DNA from: Chloroflexota bacterium
GTDB taxonomy: Bacteria > Chloroflexota > Dehalococcoidia > Lucifugimonadales > Australimonadaceae
NCBI GenBank assembly: GCA_028875085.1
Contig: JAPPFU010000008.1
Coordinates: forward strand, 1 to 6,229
Direction of reading: 5' to 3'
DNA: 6,229 bases
Below are positions 6,119 to 6,229 of the stretch, in pieces. Numbering within the stretch: the first letter of the stretch is position 1; the number at the start of each line of letters is the position of its first letter. The position numbers were made by a program, and so were the translations under genes. The notes below the pieces were generated by a model. That model saw only the letters and a program-made list of their open reading frames with translations. It was not told the origin of the DNA and ran no database searches.

Positions 6119-6138
6119 AGCCGCCCCGCGCGGCGGTT
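6119..6138 (+). terminator. Possible terminator hairpin after the Lrp/AsnC gene
   Basis: CCGCC (6121-6125) and GGCGG (6132-6136) can pair around a six-nt loop, extended by a G-U and an A-U pair at the base. It begins 17-19 nt after the stop codon. There is no U-tract, and the 3' arm abuts the -35 box of the tRNA promoter at 6137, so the call is tentative. Confidence 0.35.
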
Positions 6139-6165
6139 GACGCTGCCAAGGCGCTTTCGTAGCAT
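6137..6165 (+). promoter_or_regulatory. Predicted promoter of the tRNA-Phe gene
   Basis: TTGACG (6137-6142), a 17-nt spacer and TAGCAT (6160-6165). Transcription would start near 6172, about four nt before the mature tRNA 5' end, as is normal for tRNA genes. Confidence 0.72.
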
Positions 6166-6175
6166 GAAACTGTAG

Positions 6176-6229
<54 letters not shown>

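Overview
The window is GC-rich (by eye about two-thirds G+C) bacterial DNA with tightly packed genes and frequent TTG/GTG starts. It shows two blocks facing away from each other. From 1 to 5093 the minus strand carries a respiratory operon. From 5277 to the right edge the plus strand carries a small twin-arginine signal protein, an Lrp/AsnC-type regulator and the start of a tRNA-Phe gene.

The operon, read right to left, encodes: a 104-residue two-helix membrane protein of unknown function; a membrane-anchored pentaheme cytochrome c (ActA-like); a Tat-exported molybdopterin-oxidoreductase-like protein with no cofactor-binding cysteines (ActB1-like); a ferredoxin-like protein with four Fe-S cluster motifs (ActB2-like); and an NrfD/PsrC-type polytopic membrane protein (ActC-like), cut by the left edge. 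This order matches alternative complex III (ACIII), the quinol:cytochrome c (or direct-to-oxidase) oxidoreductase that replaces the bc1 complex in several phyla. The expected electron path is quinol at ActC, Fe-S clusters of ActB2, hemes of ActA, then a cytochrome c or terminal oxidase. The remaining subunits (ActD/E/F) would lie beyond position 1. ActB, usually a single fusion protein of about 1000 residues, is here two genes 19 nt apart.

The divergent intergenic region (5094-5276) holds a credible promoter for the operon, a hairpin in its predicted 5' leader, and on the other strand a promoter whose predicted start point falls on or next to a GTG codon, implying a leaderless mRNA for the 71-residue Tat protein. 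The Lrp/AsnC gene and the tRNA-Phe gene have near-identical promoters: TTGAC, 18 nt, then TTCGTAGCAT.

Taxonomy cannot be settled from the sequence. High GC, ACIII and a leaderless start would suit Chloroflexota or another ACIII-bearing aerobic phylum; this is a low-confidence inference. No mobile elements, CRISPR arrays or rRNA were seen.
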